A stretch of DNA of 64,000 bases from Nelumbo lutea (lineage: Eukaryota; Streptophyta; Magnoliopsida; Proteales; Nelumbonaceae). A program made the translations under genes and the position numbers. The notes under the pieces are model-generated. The model saw nothing but the letters and a program-made list of their open reading frames with translations. It ran no database searches and had not been told where the DNA came from. The stretch lies in contig JAKGHH010000003.1 of NCBI GenBank assembly GCA_022828595.1, forward strand, positions 10,044,934 to 10,108,933, in the 5' to 3' direction. This document shows, one piece after another, positions 41,209-52,353 of the stretch; within the stretch, counting starts at the first letter, position 1, and every line of letters starts with the position of its first letter.

Positions 41209-42921
41209 ATGGCCTGCGTGGTAAGACTCAACCACGATTTCCTAGTGGTCGCGACCTCCTCCCCATACAATGCCATAATATGGCGACCAATTACGCATAT
41301 TCTGCGTGCAGTGGTCTCCACTTATTATCTGGCAATGAAGTTCCCCACGGACTTCGGTGTGGGAGTAGCGCACGGTGACCAACTTGAGTCCCACAAATGC
41401 TATGTTGTCGCCCTAAAGGGAAAAACCAAGGCAGCCGACGACCTCGAACTGGAGCGGCCTGCGGAGCAGGGCGAGGAACGAGCTTCGTCCACTGAGGAAA
41501 CAGTCGCAGTCCCGACCTCGGCTATAGATCCGGTGCGAACACTACAGATCGGTGCTTTCGTCAAAGAGCCTTTGCGAACTGAACTGGTGAGTTTCTTACT
41601 CCAAAATTTAGATATTTTTGCATGGTCCGCGGCAGATATGCCCGGTATTGACCCTGGCCTTATAACTCACAAGCTTAACACTGACCCTGTAGTCAGACCC
41701 ATTAGACAGAAGAAACGCAACTTAGCCCCGGAGCGCTGGAGGGCGGTCGACGAAGAAGTCAAAAAACTCCTCGCAGCGGACTTCATAAGGGAAGTTCATT
41801 ACCCGAGCTGGGTAGCCAACCCAGTGCTAGTGAAAAAAGAAAACAACAAATGGCGCATGTGCATGTGCATCGACAACACCGACCTGAACCGAGCTTGCCT
41901 AAAAGGCTGCTTCCCCCTGCCCCGAATTAACCGCCTAGTGGACGCAACCTCGGGACATGAGCTGCTAAGCTTCCTGGACGCATACTCAGGCTACAAGCAA
42001 ATCAAGATGGACCAGTCCGACGAAGAAAAAACCAGCTTCATTACCGAGTTCGGCCTGTACTGTTACAAGGTCATGCCCTTCGGGCTAAAGAATGTTGGGG
42101 CGACCTTCCAAAGACTTGTAAATAAGCTTTTTCGGCCCTTAATCGAAACGAAAATAGAATGTTATGTAGACGACATGGTCGTCAAAACACAGTTTTCGCA
42201 GGAATTAATAAAAGACTAGGATTCTGTCTTCCGAATTCTGCGTTAGTATAAAATGAGACTAAACCTAAACAAGTGTGTCTTCGGTGTCACCTCGGGTAAG
42301 TTTCTAGGGTACATTGTCAACCGGCACGGTATTGAGGCCAACCCGGACAAAATAAAGGCCATCCTTGACATGAGACCACCCCGAAAAGTAAAAGAACTTC
42401 AAAGGCTAAACGGCAGCATAGCCGCTCTGAGCCGCTTCATGTCCAAATCTGCAAACCGATGCCTGCTTTTTTTTAAGGCAATCAAAGGCAAAGGGTTCGA
42501 ATGGACCCGAGATTGCCAGCTTGCATTCAACGAGCTAAAAACCTACCTCTCCACTATGCCAACCTTAGCCAGACCCGAGGAGGGCGAGGTCCTAGAACTC
42601 TACCTCTCGGCGAGCGATGAGGAGGTCAGTTCGGTACTAGTAAAAGAAGTAGATCGGGTCCAGCGACCCGTCTATTACGTTAGTAAAATTCTGCAGGGAG
42701 CAGAGATGAGATACCCACATATAGAAAAAATAGCGTACGCACTGGTGATTTCAGCTCGAAAACTCAGCCCGTACTTCCAAGCTCACACCGTCGTTGTCTT
42801 AACCGACAAACCCCTAAGACAAGTCTTGCTGAAACCCGAGGTTGGTCTCCGGTCGGCTGACGAAGTGGGCCATCGAACTCAGCGAGTACGATCTCCAGTA
42901 CAAACCACGGACCGCAATTAA
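41209..42921 (+). pseudogene. Tat reverse transcriptase and first RNase H
   Basis: The RT covers 41600-42220: FIREVHYPSWVANPVLVKK, LLSFLDAYSGYKQIKMDQ, FGLYCYKVMPFGLKNVGATF and the catalytic YVDDMVVK. TAG stops at 42217-42219 and 42244-42246 (the latter where LRQYKMRLN is expected) precede the connection and RNase H region (FLGYIVNRHGIEANPDKIKA, LYLSASDEEVSSVLV, RPVYYVSKILQGAEMRYP). A frameshift near 42845 moves the end into the frame that follows (RLTKWAIELSEYDLQYKPRT). Confidence 0.9.
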
Positions 42922-43687
42922 GGCTCAAGCCTTAGCAGATTTTATCGCCGAGTGCACTTTTAGCCTCGAAGCCCCTCAACAGGTTGAGCCCGAGGTCCCC
43001 AGTTCGGGCGAACCTGGAGCTCCCAGGCCAATAGAGTCTGAACCCCGTGAAGTAGCAACCAGTGTAGCTTCTCTCCTTGTCAGGCCAAGCGCGAACTGGG
43101 ATGAGGAGCCCTAGATCCTTCACGTAGATGGTTCCTCGAACCAGCAAGGCAGCGGGTCTGGAATAGTCTTATGCGGCCCGGGTGGCACAAAATTGGAATA
43201 CGCACTACGCTTTGAGTTCGCGGCATCTAACAATGAGGCAGAATACGAAGCATTGATAGCCGGGTTGAACCTAGCGCAAAAGGTAAGAGCAAAACACTTA
43301 ATCATCTGCAGCGATTCCCAGCTCGTGGTCAACCAGGTTATGGGCAAGTATGAAGCACGCGAGCTCTCCATGATCACATACTTGGTGAAAATAAAAGCCC
43401 TGCTCAACTTCCAGTCACTCTTCATCAGGCAAATCCCGAGGTTAGAGAACACTGAGGCCGACGCTCTGTCCTGTTTAGCCAGCACAAGTCACAACAACAT
43501 GAGAACCGTGTACATAGAGGACTTACCTCGGCCTAGTATTATCGGTGGGACAGAGGAGGTCGCTCCCGTCCTCGAAGCAGAGCCGAGCTGGATCGACCCA
43601 CTCGCGAGCTTCTTGCTAGACGGAACCCTCCCTGCAGACCGCAATGTGGCCAAGAGGTGCAGTGCCAGGCAGCCAAATACGTCATAA
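42842..43687 (+). pseudogene. Tat second (archaeal-type) RNase H
   Basis: After a stop at 43112-43114 the frame reads HVDGSSNQQGSGSGIVL, AASNNEAEYEALIAGLNLAQ, LIICSDSQLVVNQVMGKYEA and LENTEADALSCLAS. This is a complete extra RNase H with the D-E-D-D pattern, the hallmark of the Tat group. The stop replaces the residue before ILHVDGSS, usually Trp, consistent with TGG changed to TAG. Confidence 0.88.
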
Positions 43688-44813
43688 TTGACGAACGGTT
43701 GTACAGACGGTCCTACACGCTCCCCTACTTGCGTTGCCTGCGACCTGCCGAAGCCGAGTTCGTACTCCGCGACACTCATGAAGGTCTGTGCAGCAGACAC
43801 CTGGGGGCAGAGCACTCACCCAAAAAGCACTTCGACAGGGATACTACTGGCCAACGATGAAGGCAGAAGCCGTCGAGCTCGTCAAAAAATGCGACAGCTG
43901 TCAAAAGCACGCCAATATCCCCCATCAGCCTGCTTCCGACCTCAAATACCTCGCAAGCCCATGGCCCTTTTTACAATGGGGCATCGACCTCCTGAGGCCA
44001 TTCCCGCCAGCAACAGGTGGGAGAAAATTCCTAGTGGTGGCAGTAGATTACTTCACAAAGTGGATAGAAGCCGAACCTCTGGCAACAGTTACGGCCAAAA
44101 ACATACAGAACTTCTTTTGGAAGAACATAGTATGTCGCTTCGGGTTACCTTGGGTATTGATCTCCGACAACGACAAGCAGTTCGAGGATATCAAGTTCCA
44201 AGAGTGGTGCCAGAACATGGGGATTCGGCAGAACTTCACATCAATCGCGCACCCGCAGGCAAATGGTCAAACAGAAGTAATGAATAGAGCCATCCTGCGC
44301 GGACTGAAAGCACGTCTAGATCGAGCTAAGGGATTGTGGGCGGAAGAGCTACCAAGTGTTTTATGGGCTCACCAAACTACAGAAAAAACCGCCACGGGAG
44401 AAACCCCCGTCAACCTCACCTACGACACTAAAGCAGTAATCCCGACGGAAATTGAAGTACCAACATTGCGACTAGAAACATATGACAATTAGGCAAACGG
44501 AGATGAGTTACGTACCAATCTTGACCTATTGGACGAGGTAAGGGACCTCGCACACATCCAGACAGCGGCCTACCAGCAGCAGGTAGCTCGCTACTACAAT
44601 GCCAGAGTAAAGCAGCGAAGCTTCCGGGTCGGCGACTTGGTCCTTCGTAAGATTATGGTGCCCGAACCCAACGTGGGCAAACTTGGTCCAAATTGGGAAG
44701 AGCCCTATAAAGTAAAGAGAGCGCTCGGGGGGGCATACGAGATCAAAACCTTAAAAGGCAAACAAGTACCCCGAGCATGGAACATTGTTAATTTAAGGCG
44801 ATACTACATATAA
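43688..44813 (+). pseudogene. Tat integrase
   Basis: The zinc-binding region is split by a frameshift near 43790 (RDTHEGLCSRHLG in one frame, KKCDSCQKH in the next). The catalytic core has WGIDLLRPFPPATGG, KFLVVAVDYFTKWIEAEPL, LISDNDKQF and SIAHPQANGQTEVMNR (D-D-E). A TAG at 44490-44492 separates the C-terminal part (FRVGDLVLRK, GKLGPNWEEPYKV, WNIVNLRRYYI), which ends at 44811-44813. Confidence 0.88.
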
Positions 44814-45113
44814 ACCGCCAAGCGAAATGGACGAAATCACTACAAGAGCATTAGGGCCAGGATGCAGAGCCAACAAGAGGAACCTCGGCATAAGCAAGCA
44901 ATGAAAAGTCGGGCATATTATCAGCTCGGCAAAAAATCAATTCGCTACAAGAGCCTTAGGGCCGAAACTGGTCGTGCGAGTACAATAACCAGGGCTAAAA
45001 ACATTGGCTTATTATCAGTTCGATAAAAAATCAGTTCATAAAAAAGAACAACACTTTAACCGAAAAGATTGTCTATTCCATTACAAGAAAAAGGAGAGTA
45101 TAGAAAAAAAAAT
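44814..45113. other. Spacer between integrase and the antisense gene
   Basis: It contains diverged repeats built on CTACAAGAGC(A/C)TTAGGGCC and ATTATCAGCTCGGCAAAAAA. It is probably the 3' flank shared by the two convergent reading frames. Confidence 0.5.
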
Positions 45114-47037
45114 TTACATGCCCGGAGCTACTTCTTCCCCATCAAAAGGCACTTCAACAACACCCGAAGGCCCTGCCTCGCCATCGGCAGCATTGGCCAT
45201 CTCCTGAGTTATACGCGAAGTGGATATGGCACTAACGTCAAGGTCGGGGTACGTGTTCCGGATCATCCACCGGCTCAGCTTGAATCCCCTTCTGTAAGAA
45301 TCCACCATCAGGTCATCAAAACGCGGAGAGGCAATGTAGTCTTCAACGGCCTTCTTCTTGGCGTCTTCAATACCTTGGGAAAAAATCTGCGTTTTCTCCC
45401 TGATGTCCTCTTGAAGATATTCGACCTGATGCTGCAGGTCCAACCTCAAGTCCGCCATGTGCTTGATGACTACCCCCATGGTCTCGGCATCCCGCTGAGA
45501 CATCGCCCGCCTGGCCATAGCGACGCGAGCAGCCTCTTCGGCAGCAAAAGCAGCTGCCTCAACAGCTCGGGTATTCGCCTCGGCGACACGAAAAGCCTCT
45601 TCGGTAGCATGAGCGGCCACCTCAGCAGCTCACGCCTGTCGCGAGCTCCTCTCCACCTGGACTGCTAAGGCGTGAATAATCGAATTCACCTACCAAAAGA
45701 AACAAGTGAGCGACAACAACAAGAAGGATAGAAAATGAAGAAGGCAGACGAAATCTGACTTACCACCATAGCATGAGTTACGGCACGGCAGGCGACCTGA
45801 TTCAAAGGAAGATCGGTCCACGCCGCGATCTCCTCGGGGAAAGTAGCCTCCCTACTCTTCTGAAGAGCACAGTTCGGCGACAACACGCTCCTGAACTCCC
45901 CTTGAGCTCCCGAACCCGAGGGCCTAGCCGGCGTATGAGCGGACCCAGAGTGAGCAGGAGCACTAGAGTAGGCGAGAGCACCCGTGTGAGTGGTCTCAGT
46001 GTAAGGCGCCCCGGCCGCTTCATGCATCGGTGGAGTCACCTCGGGTTCCCTGGGCAAATCCTCCAGCGTGTGGCCTGGAACTTGAGGCTCCTCATTCGGG
46101 GGCAGCTCGGTACGAGTTCGCTTTGCAACCCGCTTCCTCCTCTTCATGCCTTGGAATAGGCTTCCCCCACGAGTCCTCTCTGCGTCCGTCACACCTGCAG
46201 AAAAGAGTTCGACATCAGAAAAAAACGAAGGAACAAAGCAAACAAGAAACCTTTGAGCTAGAAACCTACCCGAACTCAGGTCGGCCGCAATAAGCTTGGC
46301 CTCCGTTAAGTACTAATGACACTTTAAACCTTGTCGTGCCCATTGCCGGAGGCCCTTCACCGTCTCTTTATCGAGAGTGACACCAGAATCAGAAGCGGCC
46401 TCACCCCACCCGATCTGAAAAGGCCACCCTTGTGCACTTCGCACCCCGAAGTAGTCTCGCTTCCACGCTGGGACCATATTAAGAAGTTCGTGCAAAAGCT
46501 TAAAGCCCGGGCGAGGAGACAGGTAATACGCCCGTCTTCCCCCAGGAAGAGAACCCGCTTGTTTCTTGAGCATTAAGATGGAGGAGAATATCTCCAAGTC
46601 TAAAGGGAAGTTATGTTCACAAAAAAGGGAGACTATCCCCACTAGGTTCCGAATAGAGTTCCGATGAAGCTGGCCAATGGTAACGCCGAAGTGGTTTATG
46701 ACCTCAACGAGAAGTGGGTGGAAAGGCAGTCCTAACACTGCAGCGAGCTGCTCTCGAAAAATCACGATCTCATCAGGACCGTGTTCCCAAGGAAAACCAC
46801 CCGAAGGAATGAAATAGGTATACCCCCTAGGCAGGTTGTAAGAAATAAGTAGAGATTGGAGCCCCTCGGGCATCATTGTCGAAGGACCAAACCTGTCTAG
46901 CATCCAACCTCGACGGGTTCGAAGTCATCCTCAAGTTCCACCTCAGGATCACTAAAGAAGTCGGGGGATACGGCTTGGTTCGTAGAACCTACATCAGTCC
47001 TCCTTGAAGAATCGTCTGAGCTATCCAAGCTAGACAT
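45114..47037 (-). CDS. Antisense spliced gene (aORF) inside the Tat element, mutated
   Basis: Three minus-strand exons join with GT-AG introns of 75 and 74 bp: 47037-46270, 46194-45764 and 45689-45114. Exon 1 starts MSSLDSSDDSSRRTD, contains FFSDPEVELEDDFEPVEV, shifts frame near 46905, then reads YTYFIPSGGFPWEHGPDEIV and AYYLSPRPGFKLLHELLNM. Exon 2 is basic then Pro/His-rich (KRRKRVAKRTR). Exon 3 is an Ala/Glu-rich coiled coil. The middle part looks like the plant gypsy-type transposon domain known from antisense ORFs of Tat retroelements; its function is not established. In-frame stops remain at the end of exon 1 and early in exon 3, so this copy is broken. Confidence 0.7.
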
Positions 47038-47215
47038 CAAGGAGAAGAGGTGGATTCAGCAAGGTACTCACCGGAAGAAAGTTTTGAAGACTGCGGAGAC
47101 CGGAACAACCCAAAAACCTTGAAGGAGAAGTAACGAGCCTAGATGCGAACTGAAAGGCCTGGACGCGAGCTCAAGAAGCAAACTGCAGAAGTGACAAATC
47201 AACTGGGGTCCCCTA

Positions 47216-47224
47216 CTATTTATA
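47216..47224 (-). promoter_or_regulatory. TATA box for the antisense gene
   Basis: TATAAATAG on the minus strand lies 180 bases upstream of the antisense ATG (47037), where a plant core promoter would be expected. It is inside the element, not in an LTR. Confidence 0.6.
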
Positions 47225-47736
47225 GCTACAGTAACCGAGAACCAATAGTGCAGATCAAAGCCAATCCGACGGCTCGCATTCGCGCTGACTGCATATCCCC
47301 TGAGATCGAAACGTGATTGGCGCACGTCTCTTCGAAATGAACGAAACGTTAGCACACGTCTTTTTGAAACCGACGACGCGCTGGCGCACGTCTTTCTGAA
47401 ACTGACATTATGCCGCACACGTCTCTGCAACTGACAACTGCCAGTGCACGTCTCCTCAAAACGGCAGGGCCGCGCTTTTTTCAAAATTAAAAGACCTGGT
47501 GTCACATCCCAGCAGCGCGATTTTTTGAAATTTAAAATTAATGCACACTGCCACGTCCGTCAACATTCATAAGCAGTAGGCACATCTCCCGCCTTTTCGG
47601 AATGCTCCAGAAAACCGGAGAACCTTGGCAAAGCACCTCGCGTAGTCAAGATTCGAAGAACGGGACAAATCCACCTACCACCTCGTAAAACTCCCCGTGT
47701 CAGGGCAAGACCGTTGGCAGGAGGATGGGGGGCAAT

Positions 47737-48054
47737 TGATGAAGGAAGATTTGGCCCGACCTCACAGTTACGCAACACGTGGCAAAAGCAGCAGCTCGAC
47801 ACAAAAGCACTCCTAAGGCGCGAGCACCAAGGGGAGAAACCGGCTGACCGAACTCCCCTACCAGCGGTCCGAACTCCCTACTAGGAGCCCGAACTCATCC
47901 TTCAGCCACAAACTAGACAGTAATCCGAACTAGCCTGCATGTAATAGTTCGGGACATACCTCGTCGAACTAGCCTGCCTTGTAACAGTTTGGAACATAGC
48001 TCGCCGAACGGGCCAGCCTTGTAATAGTTAGGAACATACCTCGCCGAACTGGCC
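47737..48054 (+). mobile_element. Tat element 3' LTR, truncated
   Basis: It starts TGATGAAGGAAGATTTGG and follows the first 310 or so bases of the 5' LTR, including the 40-bp repeats, until GAACTGGCC at 48054, where unrelated sequence begins. The last 690 bases of the LTR are missing. Confidence 0.88.
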
Positions 48055-48063
48055 AATATTTTG

Positions 48064-49579
48064 TGATGTAACCGTTTTTTGCCACGTACCAATATTTTGT
48101 GATGTAAAATTTTTTGGCTAAGTACCTCGTTATTTGACCCGGTGGTGGCGTGCCTTAGTGATGAGCTACTTGGTGGTGAACTGCCTACTAGCGAACTGCT
48201 CGGTGGAGAACTGCCTGGGGGAGAACTGCCTGGTGGCAAACTGCCCGATGGTGAACTGTCTGGTGGTGAACTGCCTAGTGGCGAGCTCCCCGATGGTGAA
48301 CTGCCTGGTGGCGAACTGCTTGGTGGCGAACTGCCTGGTGGCGAACTACCTGGTGGCTAACTGCCTGGTGGCGAACTGCCTGTGGCGAACTGCATGGTGG
48401 CAAACTTCCCGGTGGCGAACTGCTCAGTGGCGAACTGCCTGGTGGCGAATTGCCTGGTGGCGAACTGCCTGGTGGCGAACTGCTTGGTGGCGAATTGCCT
48501 GGTGGTGAACTGCCTGGTAGCGAACTGCCTACTAGGCGGCCGGTGACTTAGAGAATGCTGGAGCTCCCTGGTGTGGCGCAATCCGACTGCCCTCAGCATG
48601 AGGTGGTCTTCTTTCCTTTGTAGGCAGCAGGAGTTGAGGGACGTGCGAGAACTTCAACTTTTCCTCCTCTTTGTAGGTGGTGGGAGCTGAGGGACCTACG
48701 AGAGCTCCATCTTTTCCTCCTCTTTGTAGGTGGCGGGAGCTGAGGGACCTCCGAGAACTCCATCTTTTCCTCCTCTTCGTAGGCGGTGGGAGCTAAAGGA
48801 CCTGCGAGAACTAAATCAGAGGTCCCGGGGGTATTTTCCCGGTGGGGGCTCTCCGACGCTTAAGTTAGCACTCTTATTGTAGAGAGCTTTGAAGATAATA
48901 TGAGAGAGCTAGAGAGTAGGGTGAATTCCCTTTTTTCATCCCCCTCTCCTTTGGGGGGTGAGGTCTTTATATACCGGAGTCCTCACGGGTTAGGTGGGTG
49001 AAAAGTCTCCAAACGGTAAGACTCGTCGCATCCTGTCAGAACTTGGGTACGGTGGTGAACTCCTCGAGGTCGTTAGGCTGGCGCTTGTGTCAGGCGGCCA
49101 GGTCGGCGCTTGGGTTGGGTTGTTAGAGGGGCGCCTGCGTCAGTCGGCGGGTCAGTGTCTAGGCCTGGTCGTCAGGTCGGCACCTGTGTCAGTTGGTGGG
49201 TCAGTGTCTAGACCAGGTTGTCAAGCTGGCGCCTGTGTCAGTCGGTGGGTTAGTGTCTAGGCCAGGTTTGTCGATGGGCACCTTATGGGCGGCTTGGCCG
49301 GATCATGCACTAGGCTGGTCCAGGTCGGCCAGGTCGCGCATGCCGCACGCCGCATGTAGCTCACACAGGCCGTGCACAGTTCGCGCAGGCCATGCGCAAT
49401 TCGCCCCGGCCGCGCGCGCCGCGCAGGTCGCGTGTGCCGCGCGCAGGTCACGCCAGGCCGGCCAAACTAGTGCCCGGGTGTGTCACCAAGTTCGTAAGTT
49501 TGTTGACTGGGTGTTTTCCTAGTTGTCACGTGGTGCCACGTGTCACAATTTTACTGGAGGGCCACATCTGCCCTCATCA
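48064..49579 (-). mobile_element. 3' LTR of the nonautonomous element, 1516 bp
   Basis: The minus-strand TATA box TATATAAAG lies at 48965-48973. It contains a 15-bp minisatellite (about 48178-48535), 60-bp repeats around GTAGGTGGCGGGAGCTGAGG (48625-48810), and 50-60 bp repeats around GTCAGTCGGCGGGTCAGTGT (49130-49265). Confidence 0.85.
48178..48535 (-). repeat. 15-bp minisatellite, left LTR
   Basis: The unit GGTGGCGAACTGCCT is repeated roughly 23 times with base changes and small deletions. Its length of five codons creates spurious long open frames. Confidence 0.92.
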
Positions 49580-49675
49580 ATAGCCCACCACTCCCGAGCT
49601 GATAGTAACTCAACGAAGGGAGTAGATTTCTTTTGGCCCGTAAGTCGATGAGCTAGTAAGTGCTGATCTAATTAC

Positions 49676-50140
49676 TAGTGTGGCCCGTAGGCTTTGGGAG
49701 CAACTCGTAGTCTACTCTTCTTTGACTTTTGCCCGTGCCGGAGAGGCGACCGTGTATTTAGTAGTAATGTGGCCCGTAGGCTTTGGGAGTGACCAGTGGT
49801 CTACTCTTTTCTAACTTTGCCCGTGCCGGAGAGGCGACCGGGTCTTAAGTAGTAATGTGGCCCATAGGCTTTGGGAGTGACCAGTGGTCTACTCTTTTCT
49901 AAATTTGCCTGTGCCAGAGTGGCGACCGGGTCTTAAGTAGTAATGTGGCCCATAGGCTTTGGAGTGATTAGTGGTCTACTCCTTTCTGACTTTGCCCGTG
50001 CCGGAGAAGCGACCGGGTCTTAGGTAGTAATGTGGCCCATAGGCTTTAGAGTGACTAGTGGTCTACTCTTTTTTGACTTTGCCTGTGCCGGAGAGGCGAC
50101 CGGGTCTTAAGTAGTAATGTGGCCCGTAGGCTTGGCCTGC
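49676..50140. repeat. 87-88 bp tandem repeat in the internal region
   Basis: Five copies begin near 49676, 49763, 49851, 49939 and 50026, with a partial one at 50113. The unit includes AGTAATGTGGCCC, TAGGCTTTGGGAGTGACC and GTGCCGGAGAGGCGACCGGG. It fills about half of the internal region. Confidence 0.9.
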
Positions 50141-50562
50141 ATCAGCTTCGTAATGCCGGTCACCTACTCCTACAAGAAGCTACTAGGTGCTCGACCTTCG
50201 GGGGCAGCACTACTAACTTTAGGTTGCCAGCTCATACGGGAGCCTTGGAAGGCTCGACCAGTAAGGGCGCCTATGTAGTCAGTTGGCCGCCAACTCCCGC
50301 GGAAGCCACGAAGAGCTCATCTTTGTAGGGGGGACCTTGCGGAGAGAACTGATGTGGCATTATCTAAATTGAAAGTAAGGTTGGTAGAGCTACTTAGTCC
50401 GTTAGCTCCTTGCATAGTCTCTGAGTTTATAAAAAATGTAAACTATAAAGCGATAGCTTCAATTTCTAAAAAGTGAGGACTTAGTTTTGGCAAGATGAGA
50501 ACTTAGCTTTTGTAGGATGAGAACTTAGCTTTTTGTAGCGTGTTCCCACAGACAGCGCCAAT

Positions 50563-52164
50563 TGATGTAATCGTTTTCGGCCACGTACCAATGTTTTGTG
50601 ATGTAAAATTTTTTGGCTAAGTACCTCGTTATTTGACCCGGTGGTGGCGTGCCTTAGTGATGAGCTACTTGGTGGTGAACTGCCTACTAGCGAACTGCTC
50701 GGTGGAGAACTGCCTGGGGATGAACTGCCTGGTGGCGAACTGTCTGGTGGCGAACTGCCTGGTGGTGAGCTCCCCGGTGGCGAACTCCCTGGTGGCGAAC
50801 TGCTTGGTGACGAACTACTTGGTGGCGAACTGCTTGGTGGCGAACTGCCTGGTGGCGAACTGCTTGGTGGTGAACTGCCTAGTGGCGAACTGCCTGGTGG
50901 CGAACTGCTTGGTCGCGAACTGCCTGTAGGTGAAGTGTCTGGTGGCAAACTGCCTGGTGGCGAATTGCCTAGTGGCGAACTGCTTGGTGGCGAACTGCCT
51001 GGTGGCGAACTGCCCGGTTGTGAGCTGCTCGGTGGCGAATTGCCTGGTGGTGAACTGCCTGGTAGTGAACTGGCTACTAGGTGGCCGGTGACTTAGAGAT
51101 TGCTGGAGCTCCCTGATGCGGTGCAATCCGACTGCCCTCAGCATGAGGTGGTCTTCTTTCCTTTGTAGGCAGCGGGAGCTGAGGGACCTGCGAGAACTTC
51201 ATGTTTTCCTCCTCTTTGTAGGTGGCGGGAGCTGAGGGACCTGCGAGAGCTCCATCTTTTCCTCCACTTTGTAGGTGGCGGGAGCTGAAGGACCTCTGAG
51301 AACTCCATCTTTTCCTCCTCTTCGTAGGCAGTGGGAGTTGAAGGACTAGCGAGAACTAAACCAGAGGTCCCGGGGGTATTTTCCCGATGGGGGCTCTCCG
51401 ATGCTTAAGTTAGCACTCTTATTTTAGAGAGTTTTGAAGATAATATGAGAGAGCTAGAGAGCAGGGTTACTTCCCTTTTTTCATCCCCCTCCCCTTTGGG
51501 GGTGAGGTCTTTATATACCGGAGTCCTCGCTGGTTAGGTGGGTGAAAAGCCTCCAAACGGTAAGACTCGTTGCATCCTGTTAGAACCGGGGTACGGTGGT
51601 GAACTCCTCGAGGTCGTCAGGCTGGCGCTTGTGTCAGGCGGCCAGGTTGGTGCCTGGGCCGGGTTGTTAGGGGGCGCCTGCATCAGTCGGCGGGTCAGTG
51701 TTTAGGCCAGGTCGTCAGGTCGGCGCCTGTGTCAGTCGGCGGGTCAGTGTCTAGACCAGGTCGTCAAGTTGGCGCCTGTGTCAGTTGGTGGGTCAGTGTT
51801 TAGGCCAGGTCATCAGGTTGGCGCCTGTGTCAGTCGGCGGGTCAGTGTCTAGACGAGGTCGTCAAGCCGGCACCTGTGTCAGTTGGCGGGTCAGTGTGTA
51901 GGCCAGGTTTGTCGGTGGGCGCCTTATGGGCGGCTTGACCGGATCATGCGCTAGGCTGGTCTAGGTCGGCCAGGTCGCGCAAGCCGCACGCCGCACGCAG
52001 CTCACGCAGGCCGTGCGCATTTCGCGCGCAGATCGCGCCAGACCGGCCAGACTGGTGCCCGGGTGGGTCACCAACTTCATAAGTTTGTTGGCTGGATGTT
52101 TTCCTAATTGTCACGAGGTGCCACATGTCACAATTTCACTGGAGGGCCACATCTACCCTCATCA
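50563..52164 (-). mobile_element. 5' LTR of the nonautonomous element, 1602 bp
   Basis: It carries the same blocks as the left LTR, with a minus-strand TATA TATATAAAG at 51509-51517. It is longer mainly because it has more 15-bp units (about 50672-51075) and more copies of the GTCAGTCGGCGGGTCAGTGT-type repeat (51670-51910). Confidence 0.87.
50672..51075 (-). repeat. 15-bp minisatellite, right LTR
   Basis: About 26 units of GGTGGCGAACTGCCT, with a different copy number and variant order from the left LTR, so the arrays have changed since insertion. Confidence 0.9.
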
Positions 52165-52353
52165 AGAACCAAACAATCGATCTAGGTTCTAAGACAAAGG
52201 AATGAAATTGACTGCTCTTTCTGGCATCAAGCCACTAAAACATAGTTTCATCTATTCAAATTTGAATGTAATTTCACACGAGTTGTGTGCTTAGCAGCTC
52301 AAATAGGAGTAAATTCAGAAAAATCCATATCCTCTTGAAATCTGGATCTCTTA

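Larger units (their letters stand above)
37898..48054 (+). mobile_element. Tat-lineage Ty3/gypsy LTR retrotransposon, decayed
   Basis: A 10.2 kb element: 5' LTR (37898-38901), primer-binding site, gag, protease, RT, RNase H, a second RNase H, integrase, an antisense gene, a polypurine tract (GGAGGATGGGGGGCAA, 47721-47736) and a 3' LTR cut at 48054. The extra RNase H between the usual one and integrase, and the antisense gene after pol, place it in the Tat group. Stops and frameshifts occur throughout, so it cannot code for active proteins. Confidence 0.93.
48064..52164 (-). mobile_element. Nonautonomous LTR retrotransposon, 4.1 kb
   Basis: Two long terminal repeats (48064-49579 and 50563-52164) flank about 980 bp of noncoding sequence. 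On the minus strand the LTRs start TGATGAGGGCAGATGTGG and end TTACATCA. A primer-binding site (minus TGGCGCTGTCTGTGGGAAC, 50542-50560) adjoins the right LTR, and a purine-rich GGGAGTGGTGGGCTAT adjoins the left, so transcription runs right to left. There is no gag or pol. The matching 5-bp target duplication expected at the outer ends is not seen. Confidence 0.85.

Noticed and set aside
48178..48535. Regular short repeats that could suggest a CRISPR array
   Set aside because: Units are contiguous with no unique spacers, inside a plant LTR element.
48142..51144. Long frames repeating GGELP, NCLVA or SSPPG
   Set aside because: The 15-bp minisatellite is a multiple of three, so all frames stay open; it lies in LTRs.
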